The position numbers and the translations under genes were made by a program. Positions 32,999 to 42,680 of a DNA stretch of 64,000 nucleotides are shown one piece after another. The stretch lies in assembly GCF_019443325.1 (NCBI RefSeq), contig NZ_CP080383.1, positions 558,001 to 622,000 on the forward strand, read 5' to 3'. Within the stretch, counting starts at the first letter, position 1. Each line of letters begins with the position of its first letter. This DNA is from Cryobacterium sp. PAMC25264 (lineage in GTDB: Bacteria > Actinomycetota > Actinomycetes > Actinomycetales > Microbacteriaceae). Under the pieces are notes generated by a model. That model saw only the letters and a program-made list of their open reading frames with translations. It did not search any database and was not told the origin of the DNA.

Positions 32999-34633
32999 AT
33001 GTCTCGTACCCGCAGCACAACAACAGCCTTGATCACGCTGGGCGTGGTGTCCGCCCTCAGCCTGTCGGCCTGCGCATCCGCCGCGCCCGCCAGCACGGCG
33101 ACCCGCGTCGACGGCGGCACCATCGTCTACGGCCATCAGCAGGAACCGGCCTGCGTCTTCGGCGGCTGGATCGAGCAGGCCTACCTCTCGTCCCAGGTGC
33201 TCGACGGCTTGGTCTCGCTCGACGAGAACCACCAGGTCGTGCCGTGGCTGGCCGATTCCTGGAGCGTCTCGGACGACCAGCTCACCTGGACCTTCACTCT
33301 CAAGGACGGTGTCACCTTCACCGACGGCACGCCGCTCACGGCCGCGGTGGTGGCGTACAACTTCGACTACTGGCTCGCCGGCGGCAACAGCACGGCCAGC
33401 GTCTGGCTGGCCGGCTACTACGCCTCCGCCCAAGCCGTGGACGACCGCACCCTCACCGTGAACCTCTCCGCTCCCTACCCGCGCCTGGCCGACAACCTCA
33501 CCCAGGGCTACTTCGGCATCCAGTCGCAGCAGGCCCTGGAGACCCGCACCGACGAGGAGAACTGCGAGGCGCCGATCGGTTCGGGCGCGTTCGTCGTGGA
33601 CCACTGGAACCGGGGTGAGGAGATCGTGCTGGTGCGAAACGAGGACTACACCTCGCCTCCGGCCAACGCCAAGCACACCGGCGTCGCCTACGTCGATCAG
33701 ATCGACTGGAAGTTCGTGGCCGACCCCACCACCCGCGCCGCCTCGCTCAGCGCGGGCGAGACCGACGTCATCTACGACGTTCCCGCCGTGGCCTGGAAGA
33801 CCCTGGAGAGCGCGGGCTTCCAACTGGAGAAATACATCACCCCCGGCCGGCCCCAACAGCTCACCTTCAACACCTCGAGCGGACCGTTCGTCGACGAGAA
33901 GGTGCGGCAGGCGTTCGCCTACAGCCTGGACCGCGAGTCCCTCGTCGAGACGATCGGGCAGGGCGTCATCCCCTACGAGGGCAACGGCGGCGTCAGCCAG
34001 GCCACCCCCGGCTACAGCCAGGCGGCCGCGGACCTCTACAACCTCGACACCGACACGGCCGACAGCCTGCTGGATGCCGCGGGCTGGACCGGCCGAGACG
34101 CCGACGGCTACCGCACGAAGGGTGGGGAGACGCTCGACGTCGTGCTGCCCTACGGCGCCGGCTCGATCGTGAACGCCGACGGCGCCTCCATCCTGCAGGG
34201 CCTGCAGGAGCAGGCCAAGGCCACCGGCTTCAAGGTCGAGCTGATTCCGGTGCCGCAGAGCGCCCTGTTCGCGGGCGAGTACTCGCAGCCCGACGAGAAG
34301 GACATCTCGGTGGGCTACTGGACGGCCGTGACCAGCGGCATCCTCGCCATCAACTGGAGACAGGGCACCCCGGAGGCGCCGAACTACAACAACGCCTCGT
34401 TCACCAACTACCCCGAGCTCGAAAGCATCATCCTCGAGGCCAACTCCACTCTCGACACGGATGCCCAAAACGCCCTGTACGAGAAGGCCCAGGAGTACAT
34501 CGCCGAGCATGCCCTGGCGATCGGGGTCTACGACCGGCTGAGCACGCTGGCCGTGTCGCCGACGCTCAAGGACGTCTGGCAGGAAAACGCACAGGGAGGA
34601 CCGATCTTCTATGACGCGTACTTCGTCGAGTAG
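32999..34633 (+). CDS. ABC transporter substrate-binding lipoprotein (peptide type)
   Basis: This 544-residue binding protein of the peptide/nickel family (SBP_bac_5) has the lipobox ALSLSAC (Cys at about residue 24). The family pattern includes GGTIVYGHQQEP, VVPWLADSW ... TWTFTLKDGVTFTDGTPL and FAYSLDRESLVETIGQG. ATG 32999 has GAGGAG about 12 bases upstream. It opens a six-gene operon with two permeases, a fused ATPase, a flavin monooxygenase and a regulator. The substrate is probably a small organic compound that the monooxygenase then attacks, rather than a peptide. Confidence 0.9.
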   Translation: MSRTRSTTTALITLGVVSALSLSACASAAPASTATRVDGGTIVYGHQQEPACVFGGWIEQAYLSSQVLDGLVSLDENHQVVPWLADSWSVSDDQLTWTFTLKDGVTFTDGTPLTAAVVAYNFDYWLAGGNSTASVWLAGYYASAQAVDDRTLTVNLSAPYPRLADNLTQGYFGIQSQQALETRTDEENCEAPIGSGAFVVDHWNRGEEIVLVRNEDYTSPPANAKHTGVAYVDQIDWKFVADPTTRAASLSAGETDVIYDVPAVAWKTLESAGFQLEKYITPGRPQQLTFNTSSGPFVDEKVRQAFAYSLDRESLVETIGQGVIPYEGNGGVSQATPGYSQAAADLYNLDTDTADSLLDAAGWTGRDADGYRTKGGETLDVVLPYGAGSIVNADGASILQGLQEQAKATGFKVELIPVPQSALFAGEYSQPDEKDISVGYWTAVTSGILAINWRQGTPEAPNYNNASFTNYPELESIILEANSTLDTDAQNALYEKAQEYIAEHALAIGVYDRLSTLAVSPTLKDVWQENAQGGPIFYDAYFVE

Positions 34634-35642
34634 CCCGCCCCGTCCGGCTCGGGCTACTGGCCCGGGCGCGCCCACCCTGCGGCGGGTGCCCACGCTCACC
34701 CGGCCCCGGCTGCGCCGGATCGTCGAGAAGATCGGCGGCGCCGTGGTGGTGCTCTTCGGGGCGGCCACGGCCGCGTTCGCCGCCCAGGCCGCCCTGCCGG
34801 GAGACCGGGCCACGGTGATCCTCAACATCCGCGCCGGCCAGGCCATCGAACGCACCCCGGCGGAACTGGCGCAGATCAACCAGCAGTACGGCCTGCAGAA
34901 CCCCCTGGTCGTGCAGTACCTCGACTACATCCGCGGGCTCCTCGTCGGTGACCTCGGCATCTCGTATCAGCAGTTCAAGCCGGTCAGCGAGGTGATCCTG
35001 CAGCAGATCGGCCCGACCGTGGCGCTCACGCTCACCGCGATCGCGCTGTCCTGGCTGATCATGATCGCCTGGGTCACCCTCACGGCCGGCCGCACCGGGC
35101 GGCTGGCCGGGGCGGGGGCCGTGGTCGACACCACCGCGGCCGGGCTGCCGCACTACTGGCTGGGCATCATCCTGCTGCTCGTCTTCTCGCTCGGTCTGGG
35201 TTGGTTCCCCGTGATCAGCGGACCCTCGGCTATCGGGATCGTGCTGCCGGCCCTCACCCTGGCGATCCCGCTGGCCGGGTTCATGGGCCAGGCCACCCGC
35301 ACGGAGTTCGAGCGGTCGCTTGAGCAGCCGTTCGTGATCTCGGCACGGATGCGCGGCATGGGCGACACCGGGGTGCGGCTGCGCCACGTACTACGGCACT
35401 CAGTGCTCCCGGCGATCACCCTGTCGGGCTGGGCGCTGGGCGCCACGATCTCCGGCGCCGTGGTCGTGGAGACCGTGTTCTCCCGTCCCGGCATCGGCAA
35501 GGTGCTCGTCGGCGCCGTCAACTCCCAGGACCTGCCCGTTGTCACCGGCATCGTCATCCTCATCGCGGCACTGTACGTCGTGGCCAACCTGCTGGTCGAC
35601 GTGGCGTACACCCTCGTCGACCCCAGATTGAAGAGCGCATGA
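34611..35642 (+). CDS. ABC transporter permease (DppB type)
   Basis: This 343-residue inner-membrane permease has about six transmembrane helices and the coupling motif region ARMRGMGDTGVRLRHVLRHSVLPAI. The N-terminal 35 residues are basic and Ser/Pro-rich, more than most relatives have. Its start lies 23 bp inside the binding-protein gene, and the stop overlaps the next ATG. Confidence 0.9.
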   Translation: MTRTSSSSPPRPARATGPGAPTLRRVPTLTRPRLRRIVEKIGGAVVVLFGAATAAFAAQAALPGDRATVILNIRAGQAIERTPAELAQINQQYGLQNPLVVQYLDYIRGLLVGDLGISYQQFKPVSEVILQQIGPTVALTLTAIALSWLIMIAWVTLTAGRTGRLAGAGAVVDTTAAGLPHYWLGIILLLVFSLGLGWFPVISGPSAIGIVLPALTLAIPLAGFMGQATRTEFERSLEQPFVISARMRGMGDTGVRLRHVLRHSVLPAITLSGWALGATISGAVVVETVFSRPGIGKVLVGAVNSQDLPVVTGIVILIAALYVVANLLVDVAYTLVDPRLKSA

Positions 35643-36511
35643 GCGCCATCGAACGCCAGACCCCGCCCACCGCAGTCGTTCAGACCCCGCGGGCCCGGAG
35701 ACGCGCCGCCCCGCCGGCGGGCCTGGTCGTCGCCAGCGGCGCCCTGCTGCTCTTCGCCACCGCAATGGTCGCGCCGGGTCTGCTGGCCACCCACGACCCC
35801 TATGCGCTCAACTTGGCGGACGCGCTGCACGCGCCGTCGCCGGAGTACTGGTTCGGCACCGACGAGGCCGGCCGCGACCTCTTCAGCCGCGTGGTCTACG
35901 GCACCCGGGAATCGCTGGTGATCGGGCTCGGGGCCACCGCAGTGAGCCTCACCCTCGCGCTGGTCCTCGGAGCGCTGGCAGCGCTCGGCAGCCGGTTCAC
36001 CGCCGGAACCGTGAACCGGGTGATCGAGGTGCTCCTGGCCTTCCCGACCCTGCTGTTCGCGCTGCTGCTGGTGGCCATCACGGGCCCGTCGGCGCTGTCG
36101 CAGGTGTTCGCGGTGGGAGTGGGCAGCGCCCCCGGCTACGCCCGCATCATCCGAGGCCAGATCCTCTCGGCCAAGACCAGCGGGTACGTCGAAGCGGCCG
36201 TGGCCCTCGGCCACAGCGACGGCCGCATCCTGCGGCAGCACATCGTGCCCAACGCCGTCCGGCCGCTCGTGGCGATCATCGCCCTGTCGGTCGGCCAGTC
36301 GATCGTCTGGGCATCCAGCCTGTCGTTCCTCGGGCTCGGCGTCGCCCCGCCCTCGCCGGAATGGGGCGCGCTGCTCGACGCCGGCCGGGTCTACATCACC
36401 CAGGCCTGGTGGCTCACCGTCATTCCCGGCCTTGTGATCGTCGCCCTGGCCCTCGCGGCCACCACCCTCGGCAAGCACATTCAGAACACCTTGGAGAAAG
36501 GCGAGAAATGA
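35639..36511 (+). CDS. ABC transporter permease (DppC type)
   Basis: This 290-residue partner permease has the FGTDEAGRDLFSRVVYGTRESL motif typical of DppC/OppC and the coupling segment EAAVALGHSDGRILRQHIVPN. It overlaps its neighbours by ATGA on both sides. Confidence 0.92.
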   Translation: MSAIERQTPPTAVVQTPRARRRAAPPAGLVVASGALLLFATAMVAPGLLATHDPYALNLADALHAPSPEYWFGTDEAGRDLFSRVVYGTRESLVIGLGATAVSLTLALVLGALAALGSRFTAGTVNRVIEVLLAFPTLLFALLLVAITGPSALSQVFAVGVGSAPGYARIIRGQILSAKTSGYVEAAVALGHSDGRILRQHIVPNAVRPLVAIIALSVGQSIVWASSLSFLGLGVAPPSPEWGALLDAGRVYITQAWWLTVIPGLVIVALALAATTLGKHIQNTLEKGEK

Positions 36512-38226
36512 CCTCCACGATCGACAGCGCGCAGGCCCCGGCCGCGCGCACCCCAACGCCAAGGGCGGATGCCCCGCCGCCGAAACGCGGGCGTCTCAGC
36601 GTCGCCAACCTCTCCGTCGGTTTCCGGCGGAACGGCATCCTGCACCAGGTGGTGCACGACGTGAGCTTCAGCCTCGAACCGGGGCAGTGCGTGGCCATCG
36701 TGGGCGAGTCCGGCTCAGGCAAGAGCGTCACCGCGCGCAGCATCGTGGGGCTGACCGGCAAGAACTCGGTCGTCGACGCCCAGTCGATCCTGCTCGACGG
36801 CGACGACCTGCGTGCCACGACCAACCGGCAGTGGCGGCAGATCCGCGGCCGGCGCATCGGCTTCATCCTGCAGGACGCCCTCGTCTCGCTCGACCCGCTG
36901 CGCCCGGTGGGCAAGGAGATCGCCGAGGCCCTCGCGCTGCACCGCTGGGGCACCCGGCGGCAGCGGGCCGCGAAGGTCGTCGACCTGCTGCGCGCGGTGG
37001 GGGTTCCCTCGCCGGAGAACCGGGCCCGGCAACGCCCGGACGAACTCTCCGGGGGCCTGCGGCAGCGGGCGCTGATCGCCTCCGCCCTGGCTCTTGACCC
37101 GGAGATCATCATCGCCGACGAGCCCACCACGGCCCTCGACGTGACGGTGCAGGCGCAGGTGCTCGCGCTGCTGGCCGAGACCAAGGAACGTGGGGTATCG
37201 GTGATCCTGATCAGCCACGACCTCTCGGTGGTGGCGCACCTGGCCGACCACATCCTGGTGATGAAGGGCGGCCGGGTCGTGGAGAGCGGCAGCGCCGACC
37301 AGGTGCTCAACGATCCGCGGCACGAGTACACCCGCAGCCTCATCAACGCGGTGCCCAGCGAGGCGACCCGTGGCAAGCGCCTGGGCCCGCAGACGCACGC
37401 ACCTGTGGCTGTCACCGCGCTCGCTCCCGAGCCCGGCGGCTCCAGCGGGCCGGTGCTGCAGGCGGTGGACCTGGTCAAGCGATTCACCACTCCGGACGGC
37501 ACGGTCACCACGGCCGTCGACCACGTCTCGTTCAGCCTGGAGCGGGGCAGCACCCTCGGCATCGTGGGGGAGTCCGGCTCGGGCAAGAGCACCACCGCCC
37601 GGCTCGCGCTGGCGCTGTCGTCGCTGGACTCCGGCACCGTCACCCTGCTCGGCCAGGACTGGTCGAGCCTGCCCGAGCCCCGCCGCCGGGCGCTGCGCCG
37701 GGAGATCTCGGTGGTCTACCAGGACCCGCTGAGCTCGTTCGACCCGCGCTGGAACGCGGAGCGGATCCTCCTCGACAGCCTCACCGACGCCGCCGGCCTC
37801 TCGCCGGCCGAGAAAAAGGCCCGGGTCGTCGAGCTCGCCCGCCAGGTGGGCCTGCCGCAGGAGATCCTGCAGCGCTTTCCACTGAACCTCTCCGGCGGCC
37901 AACGCCAGCGCATCGCCATCGCCAGGGCGCTCGCCCCGAATCCGTCGGTGATCGTGCTCGACGAGGCCGTGTCGGCGCTCGACGTGTCGATCCAGGCGCA
38001 GATCCTCGACCTGCTGGTGGACCTGCAGAAACAACGCGGGCTGAGCTACCTCTTCATCTCGCACGACCTCGGCGTCATCAACCACCTCAGCGACCAGGTG
38101 CTCGTCATGAAAGACGGCGTCGTCGTCGAACGCGGCAACCCGGACGACATCTTCAACCGGCCCTCGCATCTGTACACCCGTGAACTCATCAGCTCGCTGC
38201 CCGATCACCCCAGGAGGACCCCATGA
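36508..38226 (+). CDS. Fused dual ATP-binding protein of the ABC transporter
   Basis: This 572-residue protein holds two complete nucleotide-binding domains. The first has Walker A GESGSGKSV, signature LSGGLRQRA and Walker B IIIADEPTTALD. The second has [18 protein letters not shown] and VIVLDEAVSALD. In many peptide-type transporters these are two genes (DppD and DppF), and here they are one. The start ATG overlaps the permease stop, and its stop overlaps the monooxygenase start. Confidence 0.93.
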   Translation: MTSTIDSAQAPAARTPTPRADAPPPKRGRLSVANLSVGFRRNGILHQVVHDVSFSLEPGQCVAIVGESGSGKSVTARSIVGLTGKNSVVDAQSILLDGDDLRATTNRQWRQIRGRRIGFILQDALVSLDPLRPVGKEIAEALALHRWGTRRQRAAKVVDLLRAVGVPSPENRARQRPDELSGGLRQRALIASALALDPEIIIADEPTTALDVTVQAQVLALLAETKERGVSVILISHDLSVVAHLADHILVMKGGRVVESGSADQVLNDPRHEYTRSLINAVPSEATRGKRLGPQTHAPVAVTALAPEPGGSSGPVLQAVDLVKRFTTPDGTVTTAVDHVSFSLERGSTLGIVGESGSGKSTTARLALALSSLDSGTVTLLGQDWSSLPEPRRRALRREISVVYQDPLSSFDPRWNAERILLDSLTDAAGLSPAEKKARVVELARQVGLPQEILQRFPLNLSGGQRQRIAIARALAPNPSVIVLDEAVSALDVSIQAQILDLLVDLQKQRGLSYLFISHDLGVINHLSDQVLVMKDGVVVERGNPDDIFNRPSHLYTRELISSLPDHPRRTP

Positions 38227-39647
38227 GCCAGAACCCCGCCCACCCACCCAAACGGCTCATCCTCAACCTCTTCGAGATGAACTGCGTCAGCCACATCACC
38301 CACGGACTGTGGCAGCTGCCCGGCAACAACCGGCAGCGGTTCAACGACATCGACTACTGGATCGAGCTGGCGCAGCTGCTGGAGGCCGGCGGCTTCGACG
38401 CAGTGTTCCTCGCCGACGTCATCGGCGCCTACGACGTGTTCCGGGACGGCCCGGAGACGGCGCTGCGGGAGGGACTGCAGATCCCGAGCAACGACCCGCT
38501 GCTGGTGATACCCGCGATGGCGGCGGTCACCAAGCACCTCGGCTTCGGGGTCACCTTCTCCACCAGCTACGAGCCGCCGTTCGCGTTCGCCCGCCGGATG
38601 AGCACCCTCGACCACCTCACCAAGGGGCGGGTGGGGTGGAACATCGTCACCTCCTATCTGCCCAACGCCGCGCGCAACTTCGGCCACGCCGACCAGATCG
38701 CGCACGACCACCGCTATGAGATCGCCGACGAGTACCTCGACGTGCTCTACAAGCTCTGGGAAGGATCCTGGGACGACGACGCCGTGGTGGCGGATGCCGA
38801 GAACCTCGTCTACACCGACCCGGCGAAGGTGCGCTACATCAACCATGTCGGCGAGCACTTCTCGGTGGCCGGGCCGCACCTCTCCGAGCCGTCGTTGCAG
38901 CGCACCCCGGTGCTTTTCCAGGCCACGGCGTCGAAGGCCGGCACCGCCTTCGCCGGGAAGCACGCCGAGGTGGTCTTCACGGGCGGGCCCACACCCGCCG
39001 GAGTGCTGGCGGGCATCCAGTCGATGCGGGATTCGGCCGTCGAGCAGGGCCGCGCGGCCGGCGACATCAAGTTCATCGTGCAGGCCGGTGTGGTGGTGGG
39101 GCGCACCGAGGAGGAGGCGGCCGAGAAGCTGCGGGTCTACCGGGAGCTGGCCAGCGTGGAGGGACGGCTCGCTCATGCGTCGCTGCCCTTCGACCCCACG
39201 GCCCACCCGCGCGACATCACAGTGCGTGAGGCCCTGGTCCGCGAGGGCAAGTCGGATGCCCCCGGAGCGGCCTACCTGCCCCAGGAGCAGACGGTGGGGG
39301 AGTTCCTCGACGTGATAGCGACCTCCTGGGACGAGCAGTTCTTCGTGGTGGGCACGCCCACCGTCGTGGCCGATGCCATCGAGAGCTGGCTGGACGACAT
39401 CGGCATCGACGGCATCAACCTGCGTCAGTACCACTCCTTCGGAACTGCGCAGGACTTCATCGAACTGGTGGTCCCGGAGCTCCGCCGCCGTGGCCGGCTG
39501 CGGGAGGCATATGTCGACGGGGAGTCCCTGCGGGAACGCATCTTCGGTAGCTCGGCCCGGCTGCAGCCCCCGCACGTGGCGACCCGCTACCGCAACGGGC
39601 AGAACCTCGACGCGTCCGCCCTGCTCGAGACCACATCTCGGGTGTGA
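38223..39647 (+). CDS. LLM-class flavin-dependent monooxygenase (NtaA/SnaA/DszA type)
   Basis: This 474-residue luciferase-like protein has RVGWNIVTSYLPNAARNFG and DHRYEIADEYLDVLYKLWEGSW, hallmarks of the NtaA/SnaA/SoxA (DszA) monooxygenases that need reduced FMN. Known members cleave C-N or C-S bonds in nitrilotriacetate, dibenzothiophene sulfone or similar compounds. It is translationally coupled to the ABC transporter, so it probably acts on the imported compound. Sulfur or nitrogen scavenging is likely. The partner flavin reductase is not in the operon. Confidence 0.9.
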   Translation: MSQNPAHPPKRLILNLFEMNCVSHITHGLWQLPGNNRQRFNDIDYWIELAQLLEAGGFDAVFLADVIGAYDVFRDGPETALREGLQIPSNDPLLVIPAMAAVTKHLGFGVTFSTSYEPPFAFARRMSTLDHLTKGRVGWNIVTSYLPNAARNFGHADQIAHDHRYEIADEYLDVLYKLWEGSWDDDAVVADAENLVYTDPAKVRYINHVGEHFSVAGPHLSEPSLQRTPVLFQATASKAGTAFAGKHAEVVFTGGPTPAGVLAGIQSMRDSAVEQGRAAGDIKFIVQAGVVVGRTEEEAAEKLRVYRELASVEGRLAHASLPFDPTAHPRDITVREALVREGKSDAPGAAYLPQEQTVGEFLDVIATSWDEQFFVVGTPTVVADAIESWLDDIGIDGINLRQYHSFGTAQDFIELVVPELRRRGRLREAYVDGESLRERIFGSSARLQPPHVATRYRNGQNLDASALLETTSRV

Positions 39648-39648
39648 C

Positions 39649-40167
39649 ATGGACTGGGCAGGGGGCTCGGCAGGCGCAGATCACGACGGGGACGAGGTGC
39701 GCGGCTTCGGTTTCTTCGTGCGCCTCGACGGCGACGCCGCGCCCCGGGAGGCGCTCGCCGCAGCGCTGACCGACGTCGTGGCACGGCTGGCTCCGGATGC
39801 CCAGGTGCACGTCGAACAGGAACCGGGAACCGGCCCCGGCGCCGCTTCCGGCGGCGCGGCTGCTCACAAAGGCGTCCGTATCGACGTGGGCCGCCAACTG
39901 CTGCTCGTCGACGGACTACCCGTGCAACTCAGCTACCGTGAGTTCAGGTTCCTCTGTTACCTGGTGCTGCGCCCGGGCGTCACGGTGGGCCGGGCCGAAC
40001 TGATCGATGCCCAGCGCACCTGGTCGCGGGTCACCAGCCCGCGCACCATCGACGTGCACATCCAACGCCTGCGCGTGAAGCTCGGCGGCTACGGCGACAT
40101 CCTGCGCACCGACCGCGGCACGGGCTACCGGTACGACGCGCACGCTGACGTGCGCATCCGCCGCTGA
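39649..40167 (+). CDS. Winged-helix transcriptional regulator without receiver domain
   Basis: This 172-residue protein has a C-terminal OmpR-type winged helix (LSYREFRFLCYLVLRPGVTVGRAELI ... RTIDVHIQRLRVKLG ... RGTGYRYDA). The N-terminal 75 residues are not a phosphoacceptor domain and match nothing I know. The ATG lies one base after the monooxygenase stop, so it is part of the transporter operon and probably its regulator. Confidence 0.82.
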   Translation: MDWAGGSAGADHDGDEVRGFGFFVRLDGDAAPREALAAALTDVVARLAPDAQVHVEQEPGTGPGAASGGAAAHKGVRIDVGRQLLLVDGLPVQLSYREFRFLCYLVLRPGVTVGRAELIDAQRTWSRVTSPRTIDVHIQRLRVKLGGYGDILRTDRGTGYRYDAHADVRIRR

Positions 40168-40185
40168 GCGGATTACCGTGGGGGC

Positions 40186-40668
40186 ATGAGCTCACAAGAC
40201 GACAGGGCCGACACGGCGGCGGATGACGTGGTGCGCGCCCATCTCGACACCGTGACCGGCGCGACCCGGCGGCGGGACGCGGAGACACTGCTGGGGATGT
40301 TCGGGCGGATCACCACTGAGCCGTCTCGGCTGTGGCCCGGGTCGATCATCGGGTTCGGCCGGTACCACTACAGGTATGACAGCGGACGCGAGGGCGACGC
40401 CGCATCGGCCGGCTTCTCGCCGCGCAAGGCGTCGATGTCGATCTACTTTCCCGACGGGCTGGGCGCCTATGCCGGGGAACTCGCCCGGCTCGGCCCGCAC
40501 AAGACCGGTGTGGGATGCCTGTACATCACCGACCTCGCGAAGGCGGACCTCGCCGTGCTCGAGGAGATGGTGACGGCGTCGTACCGGGCGGTGACCGCCG
40601 GCCTGTACTACGGGCACCGCGCCCGGGAGTCCGAGGGCGGCCGCCCGGAACCGCGCGAGCCGGAGTAG
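40186..40668 (+). CDS. DUF1801 domain protein
   Basis: This 160-residue protein has the DUF1801 (YdhG-like) pattern: TRRRDAETLLGMFGRITTEPSRLWPGSIIGFG, then YRYDSGREGD and GFSPRKASMSIYF. The biochemical role of this domain is unknown. It lies 18 bp after the regulator gene and may be co-transcribed with it. Confidence 0.82.
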   Translation: MSSQDDRADTAADDVVRAHLDTVTGATRRRDAETLLGMFGRITTEPSRLWPGSIIGFGRYHYRYDSGREGDAASAGFSPRKASMSIYFPDGLGAYAGELARLGPHKTGVGCLYITDLAKADLAVLEEMVTASYRAVTAGLYYGHRARESEGGRPEPREPE

Positions 40669-40689
40669 CCGCGCGCCACCCCTCGCCGA

Positions 40690-40823
40690 TCAGTGATTTG
40701 CCAGTTGAGGCCCCTTCCGCGTCCGCCAATGGGCGCCAACTGCCATCTCGCGGCGACGTACGGTTGTGAAATGCCAGTTGAGGCCGTTTGGCGGGCCGTC
40801 AGAGGGCCCCAACTGGCAAGTCA
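40690..40823. repeat. Intergenic TGCCAGTTGAGGCC repeats (family A)
   Basis: TTGCCAGTTGAGGCC near 40694, GCCAACTGCCA near 40736, ATGCCAGTTGAGGCC near 40770 and GGCCCCAACTGGCAAG near 40805 are related units in both directions. The family is shared with the stretch at 17170-17310. Confidence 0.5.
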
Positions 40824-40850
40824 GTGAGCGGATGTCGGGCTCGTGCGCGA

Positions 40851-41480
40851 TCAGTGCCCGCGGGCGAGCCAATCCGGCAGGTCGGGGGCCTCGGCGCCGA
40901 TCGTGGTGGACTCGCCGTGCCCGGTGTTGACGACGGTGTCGGCCGGCAGGGTGAGCAGCTTGCCCGTGATCGACTCGATGATGGTGGGGAAGTCGCTGTA
41001 CGAGCGTCCGGTGGCGCCCGGCCCGCCGTGGAACAGCGTGTCGCCGCTGAACAGGGTGCCGAAGGCGGGCGCGTACAGGCAGACCGAGCCGGGGGAGTGC
41101 CCCGGGGTATGGATAACCTGCAGTTCGATCCCGGCGACGGCGATACGCTGCCCCTCCGCCAGCTCCCGCTGCGGTGCCGCATCCGGGTACACGACGTCCC
41201 AGAGCATCCGGTCGTCGGGGTGCAGGTAAACCGGCGCATCCGTCGCCGCCGAGACGGGCAGGGCGGCGCCGATGTGGTCGTTATGCGCGTGGGTGCTCAG
41301 AATGCCGAGCAGGCGGCGCTCGCCGACGGCCGCGAGAATCGCGACAGGGTCGTGGGCGGCGTCGATGACGACGCACTCGGTGTCGTCGCCGACGATCCAG
41401 ACGTTGTTCTCCAGCGCCCAGCTGCCGCCGTCCAGGTCGAAAGTACCTTCGGTGACGAGGTGTTCGATGCGCGCACCCAT
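40851..41480 (-). CDS. MBL-fold metallo-hydrolase
   Basis: This 209-residue metallo-beta-lactamase-fold enzyme has the metal motif STHAHNDHIG, His in HTPGHSPGS, Asp in FSGDTLFHGGPGATGR and a final NTGHGESTTIG. It resembles glyoxalase II-like hydrolases. Its ATG overlaps the stop of the mycothiol-dependent dehydrogenase gene (TGATG). That pair is conserved in actinobacteria (for example next to mscR in mycobacteria) and suggests hydrolysis of an S-formyl-mycothiol-type product. Confidence 0.9.
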   Translation of the reverse strand: MGARIEHLVTEGTFDLDGGSWALENNVWIVGDDTECVVIDAAHDPVAILAAVGERRLLGILSTHAHNDHIGAALPVSAATDAPVYLHPDDRMLWDVVYPDAAPQRELAEGQRIAVAGIELQVIHTPGHSPGSVCLYAPAFGTLFSGDTLFHGGPGATGRSYSDFPTIIESITGKLLTLPADTVVNTGHGESTTIGAEAPDLPDWLARGH

Positions 41481-42573
41481 CAGAGCACCACCACCGAACG
41501 CAGTACATCGCCCGAGGCCATCTTGGTGAACGCCGCCTCGATCTCGTCGATCCGGATGCGTTCGCTCACGAACTCCGCCAGCGGCAGGCGACCCTGCAGG
41601 TAGAGCTCGGTGAGCATCGGGAAGTCCCGCTCGGGCAGGCAGTCGCCGTACCACGAGCTCTTGAGCGAACCGCCACGGCCGAAGACATCCAGCAGCGGGA
41701 TCTCGAGCATCATCTCGGGGGTCGGCACGCCGACGAGCACCACGGTGCCGGCCAGGTCGCGGGCGTAGAACGCCTGCCGCCAGGTCTCCGGGCGGCCGAC
41801 CGCGTCGATGACGACGTCGGCCCCGTAGCCGCCGGTGAGCGCCTGAACGGCCGCGACGACGCCGTCTTCGTCGAGCTTCGAGGAGTCGATGGTGTGCGTG
41901 GCGCCGAAATCGGTGGCCTGGGCCAGCTTCTTGGGGTCCCGGTCGATGGCGATGATCCGGGAGGCTCCGGCCAGCTTGGAGCCGACCACCGCGGCGTCGC
42001 CGACACCGCCGCAGCCGATCACGGCCACCGAGTTGCCGGGCGAGACGTTGCCGGTGTTCATGGCGGCGCCGATGCCGGCCATGATGCCGCAGCCGAGCAG
42101 CCCGACCGCGGCCGGGTCGGCATCCGGGTTAACCTTCGTGCACTGGCGTTCGTGCACGAGGGTCTTCTCGGCGAACGCGCCGATGCCCAAAGCCGGGCTG
42201 AGCTCGGTGCCGTCGACCAGGGTCATCTTCTGAGTCGCGTTGAAGGTGTTGAAGCAGTACCAGGGCTCGGCGCGGGTGCAGGCACGGCACTCGCCGCAGA
42301 CGGCCCGCCAGTTGAGCACGACGAAGTCGCCGACGGCCACATGGGTGACGCCCTCACCGATCACGCTGACCCGGCCGGCGGCCTCGTGGCCGAGCAGGAA
42401 CGGGAAGTCATCGTTGATTCCGCCCTCCTTGTAGTGGAAGTCGGTGTGGCAGACACCGCAGGTCTCGATGTCGACGACGACCTCTCCGGGCCCGGGTCGG
42501 GGATGACGATGTCGGTGAGCTCCACTGGAGCCCCCTTCGAGCGGGCGATCGCGCCTGTGACGGTGATGGGCAT
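41480..42573 (-). pseudogene. mscR: S-(hydroxymethyl)mycothiol dehydrogenase with a frameshift
   Basis: The first part (42573 to about 42490) reads [20 protein letters not shown] ... PDPGP. The rest continues in another frame from [20 protein letters not shown] through the structural zinc site [16 protein letters not shown] and the NAD-binding motif [16 protein letters not shown] to the stop. Restoring one G in the CCCGG-AGAGG region near 42490 joins both into a full-length MscR-like zinc dehydrogenase of about 364 residues. It oxidises the formaldehyde-mycothiol adduct. The break is either a real mutation or a base missed in a GC-rich run. Confidence 0.85.
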
Positions 42574-42680
42574 GGAGCTCCTCGTGAGTTGCCGGGGCAG
42601 CCGATGTGGCCGGAATCCAACCTATCGAAGCATCCTGACCGGGTGCAGGGGCCGGTCTGCCCGGGCGTGGCGGCGGAGGC

